Below are positions 21,201 through 34,090 of a stretch of DNA of 64,000 nt, piece by piece. The position numbers were made by a program, and so were the translations under genes. The stretch lies in the NCBI RefSeq assembly GCF_901709675.1, contig NC_051088.1:15924193-15988192 (forward strand), written 5' to 3'. The notes under the pieces are model-generated. The model was not told the DNA's origin. It searched no databases and was given only the letters and a program-made list of their open reading frames with translations. Source of the stretch: Syngnathus acus. Its lineage: Eukaryota; Chordata; Actinopteri; Syngnathiformes; Syngnathidae. Numbering within the stretch: the stretch's first letter is position 1; each line of letters begins with the position of its first letter.

Positions 21201-23030
21201 ATAAAATAAGAGCAGACTTAACGGTTACCAAAACAGAGAGTTGTTCACATCATAAGGTCTTGAAAGTAGCAGCGTCAATTATACGTCTCAATTTATAAAT
21301 GGACAAATAGACAATGTCTTATTTTAAAACATTGTGATGATGGAGACAGTTATTTTAACTTAATGTGGGGTGGGGGGATTCATGACCTTTCTTCTGTGAA
21401 TTGAATGACGCCGTTGTATATTATTGCGACCTTATCAGTTCAAACACCAACAGCAAGAGTATCATTTCCCCAGTACACACAAACACACACATCAGGATGA
21501 AATGTTATCAAATGTTAGCATGCATTTCCATGAACTTAGAAACTTTTTTTATAGGGTATAGGTGTGGGATAAAATACTTTGTATCATTGTGATGCAGTAT
21601 CAATGCACCACCATCAAATATGGTTATTCATGACTGATTTTGTCATGGTCAGTTGAAAAATAAACAATACTATCATGAGAGAAATTTGTATATATTTTTA
21701 AATAGAATATTTATTAGTTTTTTGTTTCTTTTTGGTGGGGTTGAGAAGGGATTATTGTTTATTTGTAAGATATACATTTTAGGACTGTATGGCATTAAGG
21801 GGGAAAGCATCAAGTCTTAATATGATGTGTATAAATTGAAATTTAATTGAAATTGCAAAATTTCCTAACTGTAAATTGAGAAATTAATTAGCATTTTTTA
21901 TTTTTCTGCTTAATTTTCCTCTTAAAATATATTTGTACTGTTTCTTTTCACGATGCATGCGATGAAATGTGTGTTTTTGTGAATTACAGATTAAAGGGGA
22001 GGAAGAAAATGCATAATCAAGTCGTTTATAATTTTTGACACATGCCCTCTTCCTCAGCATATTTGCTCAATGGACTAGAAGTGAAATCATTTTGGCGTTG
22101 TTTAACAATTGTGTATGTCCTGTTCAACTTCGAATTGAGAAATGTCTGTTCTCCTATCCAACCTTAGTTTGTGTCCAATGGAGACACAATAAAAATGTCT
22201 CATTTTGTTCTGTTACCAATTTAGATTACTTAATTGCGTTGACTTTTGTAAAAGTTGTCCAGTTCATTCTCAGTTTGTGCTCAACTGAAACATACAAGAA
22301 AAATGCCCATCTTGTGGCCTTATTGAATTGCTTTCTCTTTTATGCATGCAAGTTGTCTTGTATGTCTTCAGTTTGTGGCTGATGGGGAAAGACCGAGAAG
22401 GGTGCCATTTTATGTTTTTGTTTTTTAACTTTTGTAACATTTATTGATTTTCCGGCATGCAGGTTGTCCCGTTCCGAATAAATAAACTGCTTTATTTTAT
22501 TTTATTGTAATTTATTATAATTTTGAACTTGACGATTGCTTCAGAAGTGCAAAGTTGTGTGTGCAATTCCCGCAGTTTTTTGGCCAGGTCACTTTTTTTT
22601 TTTTTTTTTAAAGTGATAAATTTCAATATTTTACCTGTTTACAAACAGATTAAAGGTATTGCGCTAAAACCTGCAGGGGAAAACGAATACGATAGAATAA
22701 TGCCACCTTACTTTGGTCGTAGAAAGGGGCCTTGCCGCTTATAAGGCCGGGCTTGTGCTCCTGGTTCGAACCCTCCAAGAACTTGTTACGTTTCTCCGGC
22801 GGCGAGGCGGGGGGATTCGACGAGAAGTTCCCGAAGTTGCGGTGCAGAGCGGCGGTTGCGGCGTACGCGTCCCCGACGCTGCGCATCGCAGAACCGAGGC
22901 TGTGCGCAGCTCCGATTTGGCGCAGCTCGTCGCACGCCAGGAAGGAGCCTGGCGGCGGGGAGCTGCTCGCGCTCGGCGCCGTCGAAGTTGGCGGTGTGCG
23001 CCTGAAAGACAAACAAGGCTCTGTCTCCAT
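17924..23030 (-). CDS. alx3: ALX homeobox 3 transcription factor (whole gene, 4 coding exons)
   Basis: Join, in transcript order: 23030-22712, 19811-19534, 18653-18528, 18256-17924. All junctions are GT-AG and phase closes, giving 351 aa (mammalian ALX3 is about 343). The paired-class homeodomain spans residues about 154-213, with F8, W48, Gln50 and Asn51 all present ([10 protein letters not shown]). The exon 2/3 break falls between homeodomain positions 46 and 47, the usual place in this class. The C-terminus has a [11 protein letters not shown] segment that resembles the aristaless OAR motif, and a MSAYTHPH segment shared with mammalian ALX3. There is a histidine run near the middle of exon 4. 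ALX3 is a nuclear activator of craniofacial mesenchyme and binds TAAT palindromes. No paired domain is present. Neighbouring rbm15 and slc6a17 favour alx3 over alx1 or alx4. Exon 1, which is proline/serine-rich, is the least conserved part. Confidence 0.93.
18528..18653 (-). CDS. alx3: alx3 coding exon 3
   Basis: 126 bp, 42 codons, phase 0 at both ends. It codes for the end of helix 3 ([15 protein letters not shown]) and the YGKIQEVRN...[10 protein letters not shown] extension typical of ALX proteins. Confidence 0.95.
18654..19533 (-). other. alx3 intron 2
   Basis: 880 bp with GT-AG ends; no element recognised. Confidence 0.7.
19534..19811 (-). CDS. alx3: alx3 coding exon 2
   Basis: 278 bp, coding for residues 107-199: a linker and homeodomain positions 1-46 ([32 protein letters not shown]). 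The acceptor is CTCAG|AC and the donor CAG|GTGTGT. Confidence 0.95.
19812..22711 (-). other. alx3 intron 1
   Basis: 2.9 kb, AT-rich. It holds a probable hAT-like fragment at about 20195-20252. No other exon is seen. Confidence 0.7.
20195..20252. mobile_element. hAT-like terminal fragment
   Basis: Ends in CTGCGAGTTTGAGACCCC after GGGGCCGCAAAATATTACCC. This resembles the GCCGCGAGTTTGAGACCCCTG ends of non-autonomous hAT elements in vertebrates (family from memory). Only one end is visible. Confidence 0.4.
22712..23030 (-). CDS. alx3: alx3 coding exon 1
   Basis: 319 bp from an ATG (METEPC) to a CAAA|GTAAGG donor in phase 1. Low-complexity serine/proline/alanine-rich N-terminus. The METEP start fits the ALX3 family (MDPEH in human). 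The exon is GC-rich and lies in a CpG-dense block. Confidence 0.85.
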
Positions 23031-24299
23031 CTTGCATCCAACAACTGCTCGCTCGTATGCACGGCGAGGACGCCACAGCGAGTTCGTCCTGTTTTTTTTC
23101 TTCCACCAAAACTTTCAGTGAGTGAGTGAGTAAGTGGGTGGGATTTAACTGATCACACACTAAAAGCCGTAAAACTGTGTGTGTGTGCGTGTGTGCGCGT
23201 GTGCGTATGTATGATGCAACCCACCAAATATTCAATCACACGTCCCTCCAATTTAGCATTTAATTCCCACTTCAGATGACGTTATGCACGGGCACGTTGT
23301 CTCCATAATGAGACGACTGGACATGTTTGACCGCAGGGGCGTCTTTAAAAACACGGGTCCATTAACCGGTAAAAAAAAAAAAATGCAGCAAAAACACTAT
23401 CTAATTCACAAAGCACGCGTCTCGTTGCGCTGGTGGTATTTGCGCGTATTTAAATGAAGTAGTTGCCGGAGAAGTTGCCCACCTTTATGCAAATGAGCCT
23501 CATTGACAGACAACGTCTAATTTACTAAGACCAGCGCTAATAGGCATACAGTTTTTTGTTTTGAGGGCACAAATAAAATTCATACATTTACAAGACATCC
23601 TTCCATTCATCCATCAATCATCCGATCCGCTTATGCGCGCGAGTCCCACCCAACTTCTGTCGGACCTGATACTTTTGTGCCATAAAAGACGGCATTTCGG
23701 CCCGTAACAATAATAATAAAACCATATATTACATTAGATTTGAGTATTGGAATGAGAAATAAATTAAAGTAAAACCAGAAAGGGGCAGATCAGAATGACA
23801 GGTTGAGTAGGCAGTTTTAAACAAGTGCGTTTTGAGTTGTGCTTTGAGTTGAGTGAAAGAGTCTCTTCCGTGGTGCAAAGTCTGAATTGATACTTTGCCA
23901 CGTGTGCAATCGGGGTGAATAAACAGGCGCAAACGGCACTCGGCTGTCAATATTTATGGGCGTGTTTGCGTTGGTATGTCAGCGCAAAATTCTTTAGGCA
24001 GCAAACTGCGAGTGCTAAACAGCGGCCGCACTTACACAAAGAAAAAAAAAAATCTCATCCCAAATTTCCGTGATGAAATTCCAAACGAAGACACATTTTC
24101 ACTATTCCACATGCTGCATGTCAACATTCCCAAATCAATGCAGACATTTTACACACTGACCTCCTCTTCCCACAATTTTCAATCCTTCATACCATTACAA
24201 CATGCCCAGGGAACACTTTTTTAATCACATTGACAAAACCACATTTCCACAATAAAATACTCCAATTCAGAAATATTCAAAATATTTACCTTCTCCTTC

Positions 24300-24326
24300 T
24301 ATTATTATTATTATTATTATTATTAT
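24300..24326. repeat. (ATT)n microsatellite
   Basis: About nine uninterrupted ATT triplets. Confidence 0.95.
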
Positions 24327-25840
24327 CATCACCGACATCAGATCGGCATGCTTTAAGAGCCACATACTTTCCCACACACAGTTGAGATAAAACTTTCCTG
24401 AAAACAAATACATACTTTACAACAAAATTCTGAAAATGTGCTTCAAAATAATAACCTTTAGACATTTAATTAAGACGATGAGTGATTTAACACTCCAACT
24501 TAAATAACCAGTTTAAATTATGTTGAATAATAGTAACAATAATAACAGTAAAAATAATTATAAATCACCTGAGTTTTAATTACCTAAAGAAATGACATTT
24601 TGAAAAGATGATTGGCAAAACAAAACAAGCAAAAGAAACATTTTACTACTGGTTATATTTTCCTTAAACTATTCCTGCTCCTGCTTGATGTTTTTTGGTC
24701 CCAAAACTTGTGTTCACATTCAAAATTTTAATGAAATGTTTAAAAAGGCATGTTTTAATTGTAGACCTTCATAAAAATAATAATTACCAAAAAGAAAAGC
24801 AATTATATTCCATTTTTACTTTGCAGCTTAAGGTTCAAGATGTTCACCATGCTCCCCACATAAAAATCCAGTTGATTTTCAAACATCATATCTGTAATCT
24901 GGACAAAGTTTGTCCAAACACGGCGCACTTACCAAGGCCTCGGCACGGTTGCTCTCGGAGACGTCTCGACGTCTCACCGGATACGTGAGGCCGTATGCCG
25001 CCACTCAGCTGATGGACAAGTGTGTAAACAGGAGGTCCATTTGGGCTGAGAAGTATGGTAAGCCCCATTTCATTCAATTTGGGAATCCATTGGTGTCCAT
25101 GACAAAGATCTGCAGGCAAAAGGGCAACAAAGTGATGTGGGGTTAATGAATGCCGGTTTCAAATCAGAACCTTAATGTCGGACGTCTTTGTTACACCACT
25201 TTCAAACAAAATCAATATTTTTTTGGACATTATTCAAAACCAGTTTTGCTTTGTTTTTGCCTTCCATTATGGGATTTCCTCTATTTTGTCCTGCACAATG
25301 ATAAAGCAACCCCCCTAGTCTTAGCTGACATCAAATAGCACTGAAATAGTAGTAATAAATATTTCTTTTTTTTATAGATAATGTGTAAAAATGTGAGTGA
25401 ACATGTTCAAATAAAACTGCAAGGCTGGTTATAGTGTAAGCAATGCACATTAACAAGGATACACTTTCAAGTATGTACGTGGCACAAACAAAAAAGAATC
25501 ATCAACATGAATAAATCAGCAAAATGAATGTATCGCCAAGATCTAACTTTGACTTTCCCATCATCATCTTCCAAACACGTCCAACGCGTGACCCCGCGCA
25601 GGAAATCAGTTCAGCCTGTTGAACGTCTCCCCCCCCCCCCAACGCTCTGGGCACCAACGGCGTGGCTAAAGGTGACCCTGCAGCACCTCTCATGCGGGGC
25701 CTTTTGGACTACATCCTTTACAAGATCGTCTGTCCGTCCAGGGGACATCCTCTCTTTAGAAAAGAGGATTTGTTTACCCTTATTATAACAATTACTTGTA
25801 AGACAAAATACCAATGACGTTTTATCATATCGCTGTCTTA

Positions 25841-25990
25841 CAGGTGCCAAACTCAGGCGGCCCTGGGGTCACATCCGGCCAAACACATTTTACGTGGCCC
25901 GTGAAAGCAAATCTTGTGATTTAACTTTATATTTTTCATAAAATCCACCCTAAGAAATTCCACGTGCTATCCAGTCGCCGCATACAATTT
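25841..25990. mobile_element. hAT-like non-autonomous element, one end
   Basis: Starts CAGGTGCCAAACTC and continues with CACATCCGGCC and ACGTGGCCCGTGAAAGCAAAT. This is the pattern of vertebrate hAT elements that begin CAGGGGTGTCAAACTC. The other end is not found nearby. Confidence 0.5.
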
Positions 25991-26054
25991 CCCATGAATT
26001 AATTTACATAGAAAATCATCTCTGCATATACTCTATATAAGTTGTTTGATTCTT

Positions 26055-26225
26055 TACAGCCTTAAAAATGCTGAATTTAAAACAACTCAATTTGAGTTAA
26101 AAAAAGATGGATTAAAAACAACTAAATTTGGGTTAAAAAAATTACCGACCTAGGAAGTTAAGTGAGTTAATTTGACCCAATTTACTGGGTCGGTCCAATT
26201 TTTGACCTAAGAGTTTTGAGGGTGT
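26055..26225. mobile_element. Fish MITE-like repeat with internal AACTCAATTTGAGTT units
   Basis: Two direct copies of a CAACT[C/A]AATTTG[A/G]GTTAAAAA block are followed by TGACCCAATTTACTGGGTC and an end GAGGGTGTAC. It resembles a very common teleost dispersed repeat built on AACCCAATTTGGGTT. Class unknown to me. Confidence 0.5.
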
Positions 26226-29200
26226 ACATTTTATTTAATCATGTTATCCCTGTGGAATACTGTAAATTACAAAAATATTGGTGTTTTTTGGGGGGTTGGA
26301 ACAGCATAATAATTATAATAATAATAATAGCATGTCTATTCATTTCAATCAGGATGAATGTTTTTCGGAATGAGTGTTTTGAGTACCACGTTAACAAATT
26401 AAACTCAGAATTCAAACTCATTTGTCTCGCAGTCTTGGAAGTGGTCACTACAACAGCTTCACAAAATTCTACCAAACAAGTGTGGCGTAAACATAAATCA
26501 ATAAGTCCCAAGTAGGATTGGAACAATAATGCAAAGAAATTTGTGGTTTTATAACATCAACTTTACACAGTTACTGAAACAATATGTAAACATTGGGATT
26601 GCACTGAATTTATCTTGACACTACACAAGTAGACATATATTTACATAATCATTAAAGAAAATAAAGTCCAATGACCGACCAAAACAAAGCAGAGGTTCTT
26701 GAATTGCAGCCTTTGCAATTTCAAATCAACTACAATAATGTTGATTTGAATTTAACACAAATAATATAATATACATATAATATAATAATAATATAAAATA
26801 ATTTTGTACACTAAGAGACTGTGTTATGGAACGCCCCGATAGCTCCTATATATTTTCTCCCATGAGTTTCTCTCCGACTCCCACCACGAGCAACGATGAG
26901 TACCACCTGCCGGATAAATGCAGCTGTAAGACTGAATGAACAACATCTCTATACTTGGTACGAGCTGACCCGTGTTTGTCCGGCCATCGTGGCTCGGGGC
27001 CTTTCCTTTCACGTATACAGGGTGGCGATTCAACCTGAGGTTTGCATTAGAATAGGAGAAGGATGTCTAATTGAATTACCCGCCATGAATGCACAGAGAT
27101 GATCCCATACGCAGAGCCGGGGGATTCTCTCAAGAGGCCTTCCTCACATCTTCTACGCCGTATCCAGAAGCCGCACAAGCAGCCGAGGCGCTGATTGACA
27201 GCTGCCGACCCCGGGGTTAGCCGGTTGGAGGGGGGAAGCGGGACCGACCGCTGTCCTCTGTGTCACCTCGCATGCGTGGAGTGTCGCAAGGCAGGCGGGT
27301 CCGAGGGACCTGCGTTGAGGCAAAGTCAGACTCACTTAGAATTGGACCAAAATGTCAATTTCATGTTTTTCTCAAACATTACGACGTTTGACTTTCATAC
27401 AAAATTGACTAGATCTGGGGTGGACAAATTATTTAACTATCTTTTTAATATACTGCAGTACTTCAAATTAAATTATATTCAATTAATACAAATGAAAAAT
27501 ACATGTAAAATTTATTACTAAAATATTTTTGTTAGATTAATTACAATAAATCAAATAACTGACATTTATTGAGGAAAAAATAAAAAGATAAATGATCATG
27601 ACTGAATACATGTTAAATGACTGAATACATATTAATTAACCAATTAAGTAAAATGAGCGCAACATATACTGCAGTACTCTTGGTAATGTAAAAGCTCTGT
27701 GGGCCATAATTTTACACAACTGCCCTAAATTTTTATTAGTCAATTTCAACCCTTTAAGTTACATTTCCTTGCAAATTAATCTGTTGAATTACTGAACAGA
27801 AATTAATGATGAAAATAAGATGAAGCATATTCACATGTTAGACAACAATACGTGTGCTCAAATAAGAGGCTGTTTTAAATTGATTTTGTTGGACATCATT
27901 GCAGGGGCTCCGCTCAAAACGAGAGACGTCAACAAGTAAGTGAGCGAGAGCTGAACTCGCCACATCATCTGGATGAGTGAAGTTGACCCAGCCGCAGTTG
28001 CTCTTCTTGGGCCCTAAATGCAGGTCAGCCTTGCTCCTGAATCGCACCGGAGCTTTGCAAACATGAAGGTTTACAAAAACATCTCAATATATCGCGAAGG
28101 AAGATAAGAAGTGGGCCCGCACCGGAGTTCAAAACAAACAATCTTCCTCTCTTTGAGTGAATGGTCTGCACTTTACTTTTCATTGCACTTGTAATGACAA
28201 TAAATCAGAATTGAACTGAATTAAAAACACATTCAGACCACATCAAACTGAACCGCCCACCACCACTCCGAGCTAATTTTGGTTATGGTAACCAATCGCG
28301 ACCAATCACGACTTTCCAGTTTTCTGAAACTGAGCCATGATTGGTTGTGAGCTGAAAGCTGGCAACTGTGATGTCATTTTTAGCCAACAGCATGTAGCAA
28401 AATGGCCGCCCCCTTCGTATGGTAGATAGAAATCTCTATTTGTCATGTTTCGCGAATGATACATATTCTGTAACTTGGTAAAGAAAATTTTGGGTTGACT
28501 TCACCTTTAAGGGTGAATGTATACAACAAACCGATTAAGCTTATTTCGATAACTATATGTAGGTACGTACTGAAGGTAATTTGGTCACTTCCCTACATCC
28601 TATAGTGCAGTGCAGAACTTTGTCATGCTCCAATGTGATACAGCTGCACCAGCAAACCCCATGGGATGTAGTTATCTGGGGTCATCCTCCCAGCGGATGC
28701 TCAAGCTCATCCTGCTACTGGTGGGTGCCCCGAGGGAACGGGCATGCAGAGCGTGACCCCAACTCGCCTTCCAACAGCCACCCAGACTTTGGTCATCATG
28801 TTGCCCTTCAGCCACAATGAGAATGACTGGATCTTTTCCAGTTCATATGTCGGACGGATGACTGTGACATATTTGTTTTATCCGCTGTCACTACAAGTTA
28901 CTTCCACACACGTGAAAGCGGCCTCCTAACTCTTTTACACATCTGTGGCATATGTCTCCGTCGGGGAATAACAGAGCAGCATAAACTAGACGGAGTGCAG
29001 TTCCATCAAGAAAGAACACGTGAGAATCGCTGCTGTTTATAAAGAGGAAAAAGCAAACGACCTTGGGGCTAAAGTGGATGGATAGAAAATAAACTGTTTG
29101 GAGAGAGACTGCATATTGCGCAATAGAAAGCAGCTGCAGAAATGCGAATGCATTGTTAGTTTCCAAAACGTCTTTCGAACATATCAGTCATATACAGTGC

Positions 29201-30132
29201 CTCGAACATTTTAGAGAGTCTGGCAGTTTTGAGGTATACTGGTCGACTTTTTGGCGCCGTCCTTCTTGGGTGGAGTTTTCATGTTCTCGGGTTTTAGAGA
29301 CACAATGCTGTGATTTACATTTCAACAGGTATGTTGTTTGGAAAAAAAGATGTGGTAGGATTTAAGATAAAATGAAGATGACTGTCGTGTTGTGTCCAAT
29401 AATCATATTATAAATGCTCTCATTTGATGTCGTGAAATGTTGCATTTTTTTGTTGTGGCTGTGAGAGGTAATCATTATTGCCCTTCATAGCAAACAGCCA
29501 CTTTAACTAGACCTGTCGTCAACCTTTTTGAAACTGAAAAATTGCAAAGAGCTACCAGATTAATTAATACACACATCTGAAATACCAAATTTGCTCAAAT
29601 TACCTTTATTTGCAAATTATTTTTAATAAATAGATATTATGTTAATTATTTCTCAAATAAGAGAAACAAAAGGAAAGAGATACACATCAATATGTAACAA
29701 TTTCTATAAATCTCTATGAATGTTTAAAAAAAAAATCCCTTCTCCAACATTCCTGATAAATCACAATATCTCATCACGATGAGCTGTTTTAGAAAACATG
29801 CCGCTGCTGTGAGCTACTTACGTGGTCCTTGTAGGCATCCTAATTGTCCACAAGCACAATGCTGGCAACACATTCTAGAAAGTGCATCATCATTCTTAAT
29901 TATCAGAAATGAGAGAAAAAAATGTAAGATTAGATTAGATGGCTTGAACTGGGAGAAGATAGCATTCCCTCACTCAGATTTTATTTGTTTCTACAATAAC
30001 TCAGGAAGGTCCTTAATATAATGCCAAATGTATTGTAACGTTTGAGGCCCAGTATTGTTAATGTGATTGTTATTTTGAAAAGTGACATTACTTACTGTAC
30101 ATACTAAGACATCCATGCAGTATGCAGACAAT

Positions 30133-30146
30133 CCACTAGTGGGCAG
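30133..30146 (+). promoter_or_regulatory. CTCF-like motif, plus orientation
   Basis: CCACTAGTGGGCAG matches the vertebrate CTCF core at essentially every constrained position. It lies midway between alx3 and slc6a17. Confidence 0.5.
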
Positions 30147-30857
30147 TAATTCATCCACCAGACAGCGTCTGCTCAGAAATTTGTAAAGAAACAAAGGCAA
30201 TTAGTTTTTCTGTCAATTGATTTAATGGTTGAGGTTGTACAGGGAGGAAGCTACCAGAGATACAGTAGATGCACAAACCCATTTTTAAATCCAAGCTTTC
30301 TGCCCTGGTACTGATCATTCATCTTACAAAGGTAAGGATCAAAGCTGCTTTGTTAGGTGGAAGTGACCAGCGTGCCCTTAGTTTGAAGACCTGACAGTGA
30401 ACTCTTGAAGGCGACCGCCCCCGCCCCCACCCATAGACAGCCACCATTATGCAGCCATAGCCCGGGGACCAATCACCCCGCTTGCCCTCACCATCTCTGC
30501 TTTTCCTTTCCTCCTTGTCTTTCACAGTCTGCCTCCTCGGAGCATCTCATGTGGGTTCTCCTCTCTCTCTGGGCCTTCTTATGGACTCCATGCTATGAAG
30601 CTCTCCCTGTGTCACCAGACTGATTAAAACAAATACCCGGCCTATTTGGATGGCTAATCTAATTCTGCTCTTTTTCTTCTGGCCGGCCCTGGAGCATGCA
30701 AAGTATTAGGTGTCCTGGGAGACACTGTTACATCCCCAGACTCACCCGCCCTTTCATTCCCTCCCCCCCATCTTATATTTCAAACACGCAGGACCATCAC
30801 ATATGGTGGGCTTCGAACACCAAACACTCTTCTCACTCCCACACCATGAACGATTTA

Positions 30858-30871
30858 CTGCCCTCTAGCGG
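30858..30871 (-). promoter_or_regulatory. CTCF-like motif, minus orientation
   Basis: Reverse complement CCGCTAGAGGGCAG, a near-perfect CTCF core. It faces the site at 30133, 0.7 kb away. Confidence 0.5.
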
Positions 30872-32627
30872 CTTATCCGCATAATGCACGTTTTTTTATC
30901 CTATTGTATTTATTTATCTGGCTGTTCAAAAAAAAATCATTCTCCAATCAACAGCAGAAACGTGCATGTGAAGAAATGGCGACTCCCCAAGGATCTCAGG
31001 TGCAGGTGCCGTAACAACACGCACGAAAAGCATCACCGCGCTCGACGCTTGCATCACAGCAGCTGACAGCTAACAAGTGAGGTGATAATAATCTGATTCC
31101 CGCTGACAAGAACTATTGTCTAATCTACTTAGAGCCGCCTCCCCAGACTCCTCATGCACTCACATACAGTCATATGCAATAAACCCCGTCACTTATTTGT
31201 AGTTCACCACACACACATTCTTCTGTGAAAGTTGACCCTTGGCTACTTTCTGAAAAACTCACCAACTTGGGCCGATCTACATCATTTTGTGTACTTTCTG
31301 TAATTCCTTAGAATGCCACAAGATGTCACCAAAATATGGCCTCCTAGTTCTAAGACAAGTTAGCGGAACAGACAGCGAGGCAGTTTGGAGAAAGCACGGT
31401 GGTGAACCTTTCGGGATGATGCAAAGAAAGGTCTGTATTACTACTGGTAGTATTGGTAATTAACACCTTAGCTGCTATTGACTAGCTGCTTAACATCAAT
31501 GATATTGAGTAGATAGAGTTGTTAGTGATGAATACATTTTAGAATATTTCTGTATCACTCAGTTAAAAATCCAATAACATGACTGGGAAAGCAGTAATTT
31601 TTTTTGTGAGTTGAAGTCATGGAGTGTTCGACACACGCATGTTAGCGCTCACTTCTGGTGAACTTTTTAAAAATCAAATCATCTGTAATCCATTTGTAAG
31701 GGTAATGCGTTAAGATGAGTTTGAAATGCGATCAAGGTTTTTTTCTGTAACCATAATGAGAAGGCGAGGGCCGCTGGAGCTCAGCTGCGCACAGACACCC
31801 CTCGGGAAGTGGATCGGGTTTTAGCCCGGCGGTGCTCGTCAGCTTGTTTAATTTGTCACCTGGCAACCCGCCTTTGCTGAGGGAGACTCGACGGCGTCAG
31901 GGGAGTAGAGAATACACAGCACTCACACAGTGGTGAGAAGTAATGCAGCTCTTAAGTATCAGAATAATTTTGCAGGTATCTGTGCATAGAGAATTTGTAT
32001 TTTCTGATGATTTTGTTTATATTGAAAACAGAGATCTGTACTTTCTACTACACATGAAGCGACATGGAGGAACATGAACCATTAATGACGATGACGCAGC
32101 AGATCCCAAGAACTCAGTATTGACTTGCTAAAGAGAACTGCTTCATTCAAAAATTCTATGACCAATCGGAAAAAAAACCCTCACAATGTGTATTATTTCA
32201 ATTGGGGATTTAATTAGCTGATTTTGCATTATTTAAATGTTTTATTGTTTTGCTCCTGCAAGACCTGTGGTCAGTAGTCCTGATTTTTAAAATTACATTT
32301 GTGGGTGGTTTTTGATTGGCCGTAACATTTACTCCGCCATCTTATGTGTGGCTGGTTTATTGGTAAATTGCATCAATTGAAACAAGAAAAAAAACGTGAT
32401 ATAAGACAATGACCCATTCTGAGTCGATAGGTGTGAGTGTGAGAGAAGAAAGGGATTGAACAAAAAGAAGTGCATGCACATACACAGGATGAATAACCAT
32501 CATATGATCTGTAGTTGCCATGGAAACTGATCCCAGCAGGCAGCCCTCTGAAACTGAGTCACATGAGTGGATTGAAGGAGACAGGAAACACACTGTGCAT
32601 ACTTGTTGTATGATGACGCAGTACGTT

Positions 32628-32668
32628 TGTGTGTGTGTGTGTGCGTGTGTGTGTGTGCGTGCGCGTGT
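32628..32668. repeat. (GT)n microsatellite, impure
   Basis: A GT run interrupted by GC steps. Confidence 0.9.
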
Positions 32669-33449
32669 AAAAGCAAATACACTGCAATGTCCTTGCCATT
32701 TGTTCGATAGAATCTGATGAAATCACTCTGAAAACCACAAAAAATCCAAATAAATCACAGGAACAGCCAAGATTTAGATAGATGTCATGAGTGACAAGCA
32801 GTAAATTAGCATCTTTAAATGCTCAAAATTTGCCATTAATGCAGATAATTGCACATTCAAACTTTCACTACTATAACGACTGGGGTGATAAGTCTCATTT
32901 CAAGGAAGGGTTGACATCTGATGTTTGGCATGAAGCAACACTGAGTGAGAAGCGTTGATAGATGTCTTTATTGAGACAGGAAGTCTTTTATCATTTTGAG
33001 GCGTTTGATATTAGATTGTTTAACTTTTACATGGCAACTGATGTCACTTAAAACATTACCAGTACAGGTAATAAAGGTGCCATGATGCGGTTAAGAAATT
33101 GGATGTATGGACGGTAGTGATCGAAATCTTTAGAATCATGATGTTTATCATTTTTGAGAAAGATGAGGTTGTATGTTTTTTTTTCCTGTCGCTACATTTT
33201 TTTCATTTTCTGCAAATAAGCTCTAAATGACATAACTGTATTTGGGAGCGATGTTCTCGGTAGTAACAAAACCGACATGTTCATTTTATTCAAACAACCA
33301 AAATCAAATAATTTTTCCCCAAAGTTGTATAAAATGAATAGAATAAAGAATATCGTGGTACTGTACAGCAACTTGCCATTACAACGTGCGTCTTCTGCTT
33401 TTTTCCAACCTGTTTTTTGGGGGGGTAGTCGGCTGTTTTTTTGTTGTTC

Positions 33450-33990
33450 ACCTCGTCCGCTGACGCGAGCACATTGGCGGATGACTCAAACCTGCGTCAT
33501 ACATGGTCGTGAGTTGCTCTAGTAATGGTTTTCTTCTTCTGCGTCCATCCTGTCCGGGGGCTTTGCGCTGCGCACCATCACAACCACGTGGAAAGCAAAG
33601 ACGCGGTGCAGCTCCTCCTCTTCGATGTTCTTGCGATCCACGCGCACTTTTCGCGTGTCGCGCGCCCACCCGTGAGCGTGGCAGGGATCCTGCACATGGA
33701 CGCCGCCGCCCGTCACCCATGAAGAGCCTCCGCGTCGCGTCGTAACACCCCTAAAAATCCACCCGAGGTACGTGCGTCACTCTTACCTTCCATTTCATGT
33801 GCATGTCGTCGTCGTGTGGCGCACCCCCGCACACTCCAGCGAACGCTTCCATTTTTTTCCTCACACCTGGCGCGCATCGCGAGACGTAGTCAGGGATTTG
33901 TTTCAATGCACCCCCCCCCCCCCCCCCCCCCCTTCGCCGGAAAGATGGAGACATCGCAGACACCGCATGTGACCTTGACACGTTAGTAGA
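33450..33990 (+). promoter_or_regulatory. CpG-rich block, candidate slc6a17 promoter and first exon
   Basis: A sharp island of CpG-dense sequence in an AT-rich background, about 4.5-5 kb upstream of the slc6a17 start codon. It contains a donor-like GAG|GTACGT at 33767/33768. The slc6a17 start exon has an acceptor in front of it, so an upstream non-coding exon must exist, and this is the best candidate. Inference only; no transcript evidence. Confidence 0.4.
33911..33932. repeat. Homopolymer C22 tract
   Basis: Twenty-two consecutive C inside the CpG-rich block; on the other strand this is G22, with quadruplex potential. The length may be an assembly estimate. Confidence 0.9.
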
Positions 33991-34044
33991 GGTCATATAG
34001 CGTGTTGAGATTGAGGTTGTGTCTGGTTGGACACTGCATTATAG

Positions 34045-34090
34045 GTGTGTGCGTGTGTGTGTGTGTGTGCGTGCGCGTGCGTGCGTGCGT
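34045..34090. repeat. (GT)n/(GC) microsatellite
   Basis: A GT run with GCGT interruptions, directly abutting the SINE that follows. Confidence 0.9.

Noticed and set aside
22733-23235. Open frames of 107-149 codons around alx3 exon 1 on both strands
   Set aside because: They are alternative-frame shadows of a CpG-rich exon; only the METEP frame splices in phase to the homeodomain exon.
28581-28929. Possible exon in a GC-richer patch between alx3 and slc6a17
   Set aside because: The 79-codon frame matches no family I know, has no convincing splice sites, and its composition alone is not evidence.
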